A stretch of DNA of 64,000 nucleotides from Heliopora coerulea (taxonomy: Eukaryota > Cnidaria > Anthozoa > Scleralcyonacea > Helioporidae). The position numbers and the translations under genes are program-made. The stretch covers positions 1,054,001-1,118,000 of the forward strand of contig JASJOG010000095.1 in assembly GCA_030142905.1 (NCBI GenBank), read 5' to 3'. Below, piece after piece: positions 33,397 through 44,397 of this stretch. Position 1 is the stretch's first letter. Every line of letters starts with the position of its first letter. The notes beneath the pieces are model-generated. The model saw only the letters and a program-made list of their open reading frames with translations. It made no database searches and was not told the DNA's origin.

Positions 33397-36300
33397 TTAG
33401 GCGTCTTCATCTGGGATCTCGTTAGCGAGAGTGCGTTGTTCAGACAAAGTTATCGTAGGCGAGTCATCCGCCAACCCTTGGGATGTTTCGGTACTTGACT
33501 GACCATTTCCATCTGATCCATTCTGAAGATGGCCTTCAGTAACCAAGAGTAATGCATCTTGTGTACCTTCCTGGAATACGGTCGCTTGATATTCCTGTCT
33601 TCCTGTCTCGGTCCCATTCATTTTTTCCTCAAAAAAAACAACCTTTTCCATGATTTCGGGAGCAATTGGTGTTTGAACACGGGAGACGATTAATGGATCT
33701 GCTTCATTTTCCGCTGTCATATTGTTCACAGGAAATTGGTTTTGTAAAACAAGTGGTAGAGCTAATTCACGCGAATCAGGGAGCCTTGGTTCTCGTTTCG
33801 AAGGATTTTCTTGTAAATCATTAGACTTGGGTGAAATTTCAAGAGGTTGATTCCTTGAACTGTCACAATCTTCTTGCTGTTGGATTCCTCTAGTTTGATC
33901 TTGCAGTGGTGTTCCTCTGGGTACGTTTGTCACTGGTATTTGCAGAGATACCATTTCATTGAAGTGGTTGTCCGATGGCTGGACGTCTGTTGCTTGATCG
34001 TTGAGATGTGGGGATGACGTTCCTTCTTGCAGGAATTCCTTTTGCTGATTTGTTTCAGAAAGATGCGATACCATTGACTGTGGTGCGTAGGATTGAGCAT
34101 CTGGTTGGGCGTGGTAAAAATGCTGAAGTCTGGAATCGCTATTAGAATGTGAAATCATGTCGCGTGTTTGCTGTGATTTCTGTCCGCCGGGATCAGAAAT
34201 ATATTGGTCACCATTTCGCTCCATCATCCGGGATGAAAAGTGATTCTCGCCCGATACTGATGAGCTTGGAGCACTTGCCTTGTCTGTAGTTTGCTTATAT
34301 GATTCATTTACGAAGCCACTCTGGTCGTACACGAAACGTTCTGGTGGATATTTCTGTGGAGAAAACTGATTCAAGCGTTCGCCATCCCGTTCAAAGCCAT
34401 AATTTTGAACTGCGGAAGATTTCTGGAAGTTCTGCATTTCCGCCGGTCTTCGGATATTTTCTACCACTGCAGATTCCCGGAAACCTCGTGCCTGCCTTGG
34501 GTATATGACTGTATTTTGTGCCGACCTGTACATTGGTTGATTAATACTGGCATTGGCAGGTCCTCTATCTTCTGTTCTTCTCGTTTGAATGTCGTACGTC
34601 GAAGGCTGAATGTTAGACTGTCCTGTAATTTGTGTATTCTCAAATCCACTACCATGATGGAAACCTTGTTCCCGCTCAAGAGCCCCTGCATCTATTAAAG
34701 GGCGTTGTAGTGGATTGGTAAATGCAAACGCATTTCTGTTCTTCAGAAACGTTCTGTTCAAATTCTTGGAGTGTGCTTCCTGTTGAAGATCTTGCTGTGC
34801 GAGATATCCTGAAGACATACGTTGGCTCTGTGGTTCATAAACTGGCCGAAACGCCGTGTAGTTTGGACTTGTTTGAGTAAACTTTGGTGGGTAAGTTTGA
34901 CCACTCATACCAGCAGAAATTCCTTTATTTGGCCAGAAACCGGGGAGGTTTGGTTGAGAACTTCCGGGTGGATATGCCAAGTGCAGACGCACGGGATTTA
35001 ATCCCTTTCCCATCATGTCATTTGAGAAACGCTGACTTGTACTTTGTCCGGCACTGGGGTATGGTAAATTAGGAATAAACTTCTCCTTATTGCCCATATC
35101 ACCTCCTTGGTCTATACATTTAAGGCGACCTTGATGGCTACTTTTCTTCCTTTGTCTGTTGTGAGACCCGAATGCTTTGGAATGTCGCTTTCTCCTGGTA
35201 CTGAAAGATCGCGAACTGTCAAGTGAGCTGTTAGAGTCATCCGTGTCTGAGTCGTCTTCTGAACTGCTTTCGGATTTCTTACCAAGTTTGTGTGTCCGAA
35301 CTGTAGCTTTCTGGTCAGGAGCCGGCTTAAGATTTGGCGATAATTGAAGGGTAGCTGAGGGTGATGCAGGAATAGAAACACTGTTAATGTTATTTGCTAC
35401 GTTGTCGACATTATTGTTGTTTTGGTCGTTGTTTTCGCTGTTGTTGTTGTTAGTGTTGTTAATGTTCTCTCGTAGAGTTTCCAACGTTTCTGTGATTCCC
35501 TGTAGCACCATTTTCATATTTTTCACGTCGTTCACTAGTTCTTCTTGAAATCTCTTCAATTTGCTAACGTCCATTTTCACAAAATCGATATCAGATTTCT
35601 TTCCCTTTCCGTACCTCTTCCCAAATCGCTCGCCAAGGATGCTCATTATGATTTTGATGTCTTCACGCACACGTTCGAGCGTCGTATGCTCGTCGTGGTC
35701 CGTCACCGATAACCGCCCGAGATCATTCCGAATTACTTCCGGGCTTCCTTTGTTTTTTATAAAATTATAATACCGTTTCTTTTGCTTTCGTCGTAACGAT
35801 TTCTGGAGTAAGAGAATGGTGCGAGCTCTTTGCATGACAGCGTTAGCTACGGCATTCTCGTAAAGTCTTTCGAAAGTGTTGGAGAGTAGAGCGATGAGCA
35901 AATTGAGAGTTACAATCGCAGCGATTCCGATGAAACTTCCACATAAAAGTCGAGCCATGATCGGACTGGCCTTCTCCAGCCTGTCGTAGCCATGATCACC
36001 TACAACCATCATGGAAAACATGTTGTAAAGGAGAGGACCGACGGTATCGTAGCCTTCCACAGGATTTAACGAGATCGCACCGAAGGTGATCCAAAAGGCA
36101 CAAGTATACGGCACTATGATAATAGAGTTGAGAAATCCCCATTTTATGATGTCTCCGAAGACACTGCCAAAGATAACCACGAAGGGGCCCGCGCCTTCAA
36201 ACGGTCTGGCATATTTGAATATTCTAAACCAGAGGATCAAAAGCAGAGCGATCATGATGTAATGATGGACCTCTTGTGATGTGCTGCTGTTGAAGTGGAA

Positions 36301-39300
36301 GAATGTCGCATGGGATATGATAGTTGCCAGAATGAGCACCAAAGCAACCCAGTCAAAATATATCCACCAGTCAGAAGCCGAGATGAGGGACAAATTTCTA
36401 ACTGCCTTTATCTCGGACTTCAGATATTGAGTCTCTTGGGGCCATCGTGGGTGACAGTACTGGATATCTCGTTCTAGCTCAGCGGCTCGCCATTCTCGCC
36501 ATTTTTTTAACTCTCGTCTAGTTTTTATGGTATCTGTGGGAGAAAAAGAATGTTATGTGAAACTAAGGCGGTATATCTTCCCGAACAAGAACAAATAACC
36601 GACCACGTGGTCAAAAACGCATAGGTTGCGACAGCTCCGGAGCGGTATTGAATCAGACTTTCTTCACATCTTTCGCTACCACATAGCGTGGTGTGTCTAA
36701 TTCGGGTTATTTTCTTCCTGATATCAAGCAATAACCTGAAACGACTTAGATCGGACTCGTTACCATTTATCTCAGCATGTCTACTGTTCCTTGATTACTA
36801 CGGTTCTACGATGGAACAACTTCCAAACATTGACAATAACCAATTTATAGCGACTTGTAATCGAGCTGTTGTTACAATTTCATTGACATTTAGTCAAACA
36901 GTAAGAGATAAAATCTTTTGACAAACCGGTGAAATGTTTTGCCTTTAACGGTGTCTCGTTTCTTGTTTCAAACTAACTTACTATTACGAGGTTTAAAAAA
37001 CTGGTAAAAATTTAATCTGACATCTTCAAATGTTCTTCAACAGGGTGTAACTAGGGTATTTTCCTCGAACATTAAGGGAAGTGTTGGCAGGAGACTTCCA
37101 ACAGTGACGCTTCACTTGTGAGCGTTATTTATTCATTGAATGGTGTTCCCAGTATTTTCAGTACGCACACACTTACTTGTAACTTGCTTTCTTATTTCTA
37201 CAAATGTAAGCAAGATTAGTAAAACACCAATGGTCAGCCTCCAGACATTCTCGCGGATCGGTAAATACAAATCTCTTCCATACTTCGGCAAAGTCACTCC
37301 GATTGCAGTCCACAGTATGGTATACACGAGATTCAGTACCAGGTCCTGCACTGCGCCCCACTTGCCGTACATCTGCCACTTCACGCCAATCAGGCGTTGC
37401 ATGACGGGATGCAAGATGATGTCAAATCTTTCGTTTTGGACAGCGATTTCCAGAGGAGTGCGCGCAGGCGTTTTTTGGTCCTTCAACTTGGTACCTTCGA
37501 GGTAGTTGAGAAAGTAAAACTCCTTGCGGTTGATGGTGTCAGTGGAGTGGAATTGATCCATCGCTTCGAGAGCTACCTCCGGAATCTTTTCAATCAAAAG
37601 GGCCAAAGCAGAGTTGCCCAAATTATCGTGAACACCCGCAGGAGCTCCTTCGTTGATGAGAAGTTTGGCGGCTTTAGAACGGTTCATCTCTGCTGAAACC
37701 TTTAAAGAAATATGTCTGCGTTAAACGTTACTCGTTGTGACGTGCCTAGTTAAGGTTTAAACTTCGAGAAAAATTTGATTCCATGAGCTGAAATGACATG
37801 GCTTTTCGCTAAATAAATAAATAAAGTTAATCTGTGTGTGCGTTTTTGACGATTAAATCAACCTCAAGCGTTTTTTCTTGGCTTCATGTAACCAGGTCCC
37901 CACATCTTTATCCCTCCTACCTGAAGAGGAGTTCGGTTCTTGCTGTCACGTGCGTCAATGTCAGCTCCATATCCTAGCAACATCTTGAGAGAATTTATAG
38001 CGTCGTTCTTTGCTGCGAAGTGGACAGGCGCCTGTCCTTCTCCGTGTGTCTTAATATTGATGTCTGCTCCATTTTGGAGAAGAAATTCCACCATTTCTGC
38101 GTAGTCTACTGCCGCCGCGACATGGAGAGGAGACCGACCAAACTGATCCTGGTGATTAACATTGGCACCTGTATACGTAATAGGCGAACAAAAAGATTGT
38201 ATAACAGTGTGGTGTCAGGTAATTGGGCAAATAGTTCCTCTAGTCGGACGTACTAATCTAGAACTACCTATTATTTTGTTATTTTACTTTATAAAACTTG
38301 ATTAACCGGGTCGAGTTCAGATTTCACCAGGTAAAACCTCGTTGAATTCACCCTGAATAATGTATCACCCTAGTGGAAAAGGTTTTCTAAAAAAACAAAA
38401 TAATCCAGGTTTCTTACAACCCTGAACGGTTGAACATTTTCAGAAAAGCAATTGGATGACCGTAGAATATCTGTGCCTGACAACAGGATAGTGGAAACAT
38501 ATACCGTAGAACTTCGCTAGCTCGAACTCGGTTAACTCGAACCAAATTCAATTTCCCCTGCATTTGATCACATTTCCCCTATCATTTACTACCACATAAC
38601 TCGAACTCGGTTAATTCGAACTCCCCGCTAACTCGAGCTAATTTCATACTCCCTTGGTTCAAATTTACCCCGTTAACTCGAACTCTATTTTGGAAACGTC
38701 GGTCGATAAACCTAAAAGTATCAGGACGTAGCTGTTTGACTAGACGGAATCTTGAATCTTTACTGATAACAAGGTGACAATGTATGGAAACGTAATTCAA
38801 ACCCAGAAAAGACCATCTTTCCGGATTGACACGATTTAAAGTCCACATAACGAATTGATTATCCTGGGTAAATATTGCGCACACAATTATAATTCGATGA
38901 AATGAGTCTTAGATTGTCACGCAAATTAGTCTTGAGTAGCCCGTAGCAACTGTTCTAGTTTATCCAGTTTATTTCGTAGGGCTTTCAGAAAATTGTACAG
39001 CCGTATGTATACGACCCAAACATTCACTGAACCTGCACATGTATTCTGGTGCAGTCATTTTATCATAAACAGTTATTCAACTCAGTAATGGTAGACATTA
39101 AAAATATGATAATATTAGAATTCAGGACAACACGTTCAACTCTATCCACGATGAAAAATTAAAATATTCTTAACTGACTGGACCAAAATGACTGGCAATT
39201 GTGGATGAATCATAAAACCACGATACCGTATTAATTATTAACAGGATACTTGAAATCCAACGCCTACCCCACTAACTCGAACTATTTTTCATTATCGTTG

Positions 39301-41356
39301 GCAGTTCGAGTTAGCGGAGTTCTACTGTATCATGGCAGAATACAATGGGCTGTATCGTATCGTTTAACAGTTATAACAAGGCAAACTAATATTGGGTTGT
39401 CATAAAAGATGTGGTGAATGTTACAATATTACAAGTACCGTTTTTGATAAGGAATGTGGCCACGTCAATATTCCATGATCGAGCTACTTCGTGAAAAACT
39501 GTTTGTCCTGTTTTGTCCATGCTGTTAACGTCTGCGCCATTTCTGAGAAGGGACTCGACGAAGTCAAAGTCAAAAGTGTCCTTTGTGTTATTGGAACTAG
39601 CTAAAGTCGCAAGGTAATGAATAAGGGCATGGTTCCTGACATTCTGAGCTTCACATCTTTCTGTCATCTCGCTCTCGCCGAGTTCACTTTCAAGAACTGC
39701 GTGCATTGGCTCGTTAGGCCGGTTTGTTCCTATGTCAGGAAAACCAAAAAAAATAACAGCGATGTTTATCTCGTCTCACTTAAAATCTCAGAAAAAATTC
39801 CCGGTTAGGAATTTTGTTTTTTCGTCCCAATGATTTCTTGCTGGTGCTTTTTTCTTTTTTACCTGGAATTAGAGTTGGGTCGAATCGCCTGTTCTGAACT
39901 TTTAGCTTTATTAAATGGTTCTGAGAACCTTGTGCTGAAGATTTGCCTTCGATTTCAATGGTCAACCGCTAAATGCTGAAAGCTGTCTCGCTTGAACTTT
40001 TTGGCCTTACGCCGAAACCTGGGCAGTTCGTGATGAAATAAAGTTTCTCCCCCCTTTCTCTTCCCTTCTTCTCCCTTCTTCTCCCTCCTTTCTCCTCCCT
40101 TCTTCTCCCTCCCCCTCCCTTCCTCTTCCTCCCCCTCCCTACATAACGACTACTAGGACAGCAAGAAATCATCAAACATAAAATGATGAGATGATAGATG
40201 AACGATCATCAAGCTCTATCCTCAGAAAAACGATTTCTGAGCCCCAGACCGGGATCGAACCCGCAACCTTCTGATGACCGGTGAGACGCTGTAACCATTG
40301 AGCTACCAAGGCTCAGATGGTGAGCTAAAGTGCAAGTTCGACATATGTGCGACCTAAGCGGAAACCACTATATGTTAATAATAATATTGGTGAAATTTAT
40401 ATTTTTTAGAAGTGTGAGAACTTTGAGATATCTTGAGATAATAGATGAACGATCGTCAAGCTTTGTCCTCTGGAAAAACGATTTCTGAGCCCCAGACGGG
40501 GATCGAACCCGCAACCTTTTGATGACCGGTGAGAGGATAGAGCTTGTCGATCGTTCATCTACTATCTCAAGATATCTCCAAGCTCTCACACTTCTAAAAA
40601 ATATAAATTTCAAACATAAAATGAGTCAGCAACACTGAACACGGGGACGGGCGGATGTACAAAAAGCATTAAATTTTATCGTACGACTAGAACTGTCCAA
40701 GACTTCTGTCACTGATGGTAGATTCGCTTTCGCATTCAAATCAAACACATTTTAAAAATCTCTCAAATTATCTTTACTAATTCTTCAGTTAAGACCGTTA
40801 ATAAAGTGCAATTGATTGCATTTTGTAATCCAACCTTCACCTTATTATCTTTTTCATATTGTTATGCAAAGTTGAAACATGTTTCTATGGACATACTCGG
40901 CAAACACAGGTTGGGGTGGTTTTAACTTATCGTCTGTCTATGAAATGTTTTTTTCAGTAAATGAAATCATTCTGACATTAGATCTTCATCAGCCTAAATC
41001 CGACCAACGAGTTGAACATGCATCATGTAATGTCGTAACAATTACATAGTTACTTAGGTACGAGGCCTGGCAAAATAGTTACGTTAACAATGCGTTAGTA
41101 TGTGGTGATTTCAGAATTTGAACAATATTGTATCCTTCTGAGACCAATTCTAGCTTAAGTAGGAACGGAAGTGTGTTTTGTCTACTTTGATGCAGAGGGT
41201 AGAATGTGCGCGCAAGAATGCATCCTAATTGACTTAATGCTGTGAGTGAATACCTGGAATTTCTTTCAGGAGCATTTCTTCATACAGTTTCATTCTTTCC
41301 GCCGACTGGTTGCGTCTTGGGTCCAACATCAACGCCCTTCCGTTTGTATCAGCCAT
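33397..41356 (-). CDS. Ankyrin-repeat TRP-like cation channel, paralogue C (5 coding exons)
   Basis: Exons on the minus strand are 41356-41254, 39729-39439, 38168-37921, 37699-37177 and 36533-33397. All are GT/AG with phases 1, 1, 0, 1, encoding 1433 aa. Architecture equals paralogue A: a 34-residue leader (ending KLYEEMLLKEIP), ankyrin-like units, S1-S2 in exon 4, and S3-S6 plus pore at the start of exon 5. The filter reads MMVVGDHGYD and S6 is followed by SNTFERLYENAVANAVMQRA. The tail of about 800 residues is polar and presumably disordered, with Asn-rich and Ser/Asp-rich (SESSSEDDSDTDDSNSS) stretches. Introns 1 and 2 are enlarged by SINEs and a Tigger-like element. TRP channels of this build sit in the plasma membrane and pass cations in response to physical or chemical stimuli; the stimulus here is unknown. 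Confidence 0.9.
38504..39327. mobile_element. Tigger/pogo-like nonautonomous DNA element in intron 2 of channel C
   Basis: The left end CCGTAGAACTTCGCTAGCTC and the right end, complement CAGTAGAACTCCGCTAACTC, form terminal inverted repeats. TA flanks both sides (38502-38503 and 39328-39329). Subterminal repeats of CTAACTCGAACTC and GTTAACTCGAAC are present near both ends. The 824-bp body has no transposase frame. TA duplication and this type of terminus are known from Tc1/mariner elements of the Tigger/pogo group. Confidence 0.85.
40045..40141. repeat. Polypyrimidine tract (CTTCTCCCTCC)n
   Basis: About 95 bases of C and T only on the plus strand, in imperfect CTTCTCCC and CCTCCC units, in intron 1 of channel C. 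Purine-rich on the minus strand, it yields a spurious Arg/Gly/Lys-rich ORF. Confidence 0.9.
40185..40350 (-). repeat. tRNA-derived SINE, copy 4 (best preserved)
   Basis: On the minus strand this reads GAGCCTTGGTAGCTCAATGG (A box), GTCTCACCGGTCATCAGAAG, GCGGGTTCGATCCCGGTCTG (B box) and GGGGCTCAGAAATCGTTTTT, then GATAGAGCTTGATGATCGTT at the 3' side. The 5' head with CACATATGTCGAACTTGC links it to copies 1-3. Confidence 0.78.
40391..40533 (-). repeat. tRNA-derived SINE, copy 5 (3' half)
   Basis: On the minus strand this copy starts within the tRNA-like part (CTCACCGGTCATCAAAAGGT) and has the B box GGTTCGATCCCC. It continues through the shared tail to TTCATCTATTATCTCAAGAT and an AT-rich end (TCTAAAAAATATAAATTTC). 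The front is replaced by an inverted copy of the tail (40534-40613). Confidence 0.75.
40534..40613 (+). repeat. Inverted SINE tail fused to copy 5
   Basis: GATAGAGCTTGTCGATCGTT and onward repeats, in reverse orientation, the tail at 40391-40470, down to the final TCTAAAAAATATAAATTTC. The two tails make an inverted repeat of about 80-bp arms around the truncated tRNA-like part. Confidence 0.72.
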
Positions 41357-43013
41357 CACTTCAATAATTTCTAGCAAGAAACACGAAACTACGATCATGT
41401 GCAACATTTAAACCTTCACTTGCAGTCAAAAGTCAAAGGAAAGAGTGTTTTGGAGGAAAAGTTTGTCTTGATTTAATGGCCTATTTGATAAAAAAAAAAA
41501 AAACAAACAAAAAAAACAACTCACAAAGTTACACAAGATTCAAGCACCCAGCACTGTGAAAAACAAAACTTGTCGAAGTAAGACACTTCAAGGTTTGACA
41601 CAAGCTACACTGTAGCACATTTTCTTGCACAATAAAAGGCCTGAACGTCGAACTGATACGTCATAACCCCACTAGATTTTATTTTGCTGAAATAAACCGA
41701 ATTTGAATTTTGAAAATGCTGAATATTTCTTGATGGGACTGTTTGAGATAGCTTTGTGTTTACACCGTCACGGCTTTCCTTTGGCAGATTTGCAATTTCA
41801 TTCAACAGCTTCATATTAATGTTCTGGTTCTATAACAATCAAAAGGCTCTCAATGACAAAACTGTTGGCCTGCAAAGAATCGTCAACCAGATGTATAAAC
41901 GTTAAAGCTTTGTTAACCCTATCATTTCTTCTATTATATTAGAAATGTTGGGCTCTTTTAATCGCCAAGACCTGCCTATCTAGCGAAGGTACTTACCTAG
42001 GCATAAAGCAGCTTAGTTCGAAGTCTGTTAACAAATCATTTGTAGAGTCTGCTACCGCAAATTTTACCCTTGTGGGTTTTGATTCTTGATGTTTTCAAAT
42101 CCAAAGGAAGAAGAAATGCAATTCAGTGTTGGAGATCAAACTTTAATGAATCATTTAAGCGAGCATAGTTTCCTTTAAAATGCACCGGTATTTCTTTGTT
42201 GTCTTTGTATGACTTGTACTTGCAGCAATCATGGTCAAGATAGCGGTGCAAGCCAGCTGTTGTTATCAGCTATCTTCGTAGAAAAGATGTGTCGCAGTTA
42301 TCGTCACCTAAATAACCCCGTATTCATTTAAATATGAAAAGAGTAAATTATTACTGGTTTCTTCAGCACACAGAATCTACATTGAACGATAGACACTAAA
42401 GTTGTAACGTGTTTAACTTGGTAAACGTTAAGTCCAGTTAACTACAGAAAGAAAAATCCATGAGGTCTTTTAAAAACTAGAAACACCATAATTAAGACAA
42501 GTGGATTTGCAGAGTACACCTTGTAAATAGTTCCAAGACAATGCTTAGTGAAAATGGAATTCAGTTTAAAGCAATTACTCTTTTGTGTTTACGTGCTTCT
42601 TGATCCATGTCTAATTATTTTTTCTTAGTCTGTAAAATATTGGCTTTAAGTTTTACTACACAAGACTTTAACTTCTGTTTTCCTCACCAGATGAATGTTG
42701 CGGTCCGGCATATAGGGTTATTTAATTAGCCATACATCCATTCAAAACTGGGAACTAACAACAACATGGCCGATATAAACGAACCGTCTTCGAGGCTCAC
42801 GTTAGCCCAATACTCTTAGTAATTTGAAACATTAAATTTTAACAATTAAGATATTAAAATATTGTTATCTTCGTAAAGTTACAGACAAGAAAAGCCTTTC
42901 GGTTGCTGTTAATATTACCAAAAGTAACAAAATAATCCTTGATGGATTCTCATGCCATGAAAAATCAAAAACGCATGTTTCTGAAAGAAACCATTACCAG
43001 CCAACAGCTAAAA

Positions 43014-43177
43014 AAATAGAGTAAGAAACATACTCCGAAGATTAACTTACCATCTTGTAAACTCAATGGCTTTGAAATAAAGTAGAAATATTACCGTTAT
43101 TAGTTTCGTCTTGTCTATTAGCTCGAATATTGAGTTTACAAGATGGTATTCTACGGGGTATGTTTCTTACTCTATTT
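43014..43177. repeat. Foldback MITE, asymmetric copy
   Basis: The left arm 43014-43066 (AAATAGAGTAAGAAACATAC, CATCTTGTAAACTCAA) is mirrored by 43130-43177. The sequence between belongs to the right arm only, as shown by comparison with 43644-43765. It is an internally deleted relative of the element at 32381. Confidence 0.7.
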
Positions 43178-43643
43178 CTGAAAGAAACATTGGTTATGTT
43201 AAGGACCACCAACACGATACGATTATCGTTTACGACTCTGTTCCTTGGCGAATGTAATTAGCTCTCAAGAGCACAACTGCTGCTTACTATTCGATTGTGA
43301 ATGTTGCTTTTCGTCCTCAAGACTCCTGTGGTTGAATCCCATACATCAGAAATAACAACCCAATATGACAACTGTACCGTGTTAATGACCCTGCACCATT
43401 CGTATTGCTATTTTTGGCGTCACATGGCTCTCAGTAATCTCTGAGCGAGAATACATTATTAGGGGTTTTTGTGGGTCACGTAGGAAATCGCCCAGAAACA
43501 CAGTGGTACCATCAGATTGTAAAGCTGAAGGGTCAGTACGCGTCGGATGCAATCTCGAGCCTTGTTTCTTTCGGTCGTCACCAAGGAACCATCGCCAACT
43601 GGGGCTCTGGAAAACCATTCTCTGCCGACAACTTAAAGAAGTA

Positions 43644-43765
43644 CAACAAGAAACATACTCCGATGAATATCATCTTGTAAACTCAATATTTGAGCAATTA
43701 GACAAGACGAAACAAATCACGGTAATATTTCGACTTTATTTCAAAGTCATTGTCAAATCTAACAA
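43644..43765 (+). repeat. Single arm of the same foldback MITE family
   Basis: ACAAGAAACATACTCCGATG, CATCTTGTAAACTCAATATT, AGACAAGACGAAAC and GGTAATATTTCGACTTTATT follow in the same order as in the arm of the copies at 43014 and 32381. No facing arm is found nearby. Confidence 0.65.
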
Positions 43766-44397
43766 TACAAAGGATTTTGATTTTTCAAAGTAGTAAGAAC
43801 AAAACAGTAGCTCACGAAATGAAGTCGAGTGGATCAATGATGTTCATGCCCTTTTGTGATACCTCGAAATCTGAATATATATTTCATACAGTAATCAATA
43901 ACAAAGACACTTCAAAAGATTTACTAAAACCTCAAGATTATTTCGGGGCATGCACAGAAACAACATCACTTATCTGACGTGATCTGTAATCAGTACAGAA
44001 TTGGAAACGTCATTAGCTCATGCTATCTTACACACAGCAGTGAGTGGTTCGCAGAAATTGCACCGTTCGCGGAATTCATTACACCTTTCATGCTTCTGTC
44101 CTCTACTTGGTTATATTGGTAACGACTAGTTTCTCGACCTATGAACAGCTACATTAATCCAATTCGTACGAGATTTTTTTCTCAGCTCCGATCACTTTGT
44201 TCAGCTTGTCTGTTTTCACAATTACTTAGAACTATCCCTGACAGATGATCCTGTTGTGATTCTTACTAGGTTGTATTTTCATAAAGTGACTGCTCACAAC
44301 CCTAGGTTGTTCATGAATCGAGTTGTGAGGAAGAACTATCTGCCTTGCTGATCACCTACACGGGTACACCATGGCGCATATTGAGTCGAACCCGCTT

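Larger units (their letters stand above)
41357..44397. other. Intergenic region between channel C and TBC1D25
   Basis: Contains the likely promoter of channel C above 41356, foldback MITE pieces (43014-43177, 43644-43765) and the 3' flank of TBC1D25. The segment 43382-43618 is open on the minus strand for 78 codons but shows no domain and lies between MITE pieces, so I treat it as repeat-derived. Confidence 0.45.

Noticed and set aside
43382..43618. 78-codon ORF on the minus strand between MITE pieces
   Set aside because: No domain, no splice support, and a location inside repeat-derived DNA.
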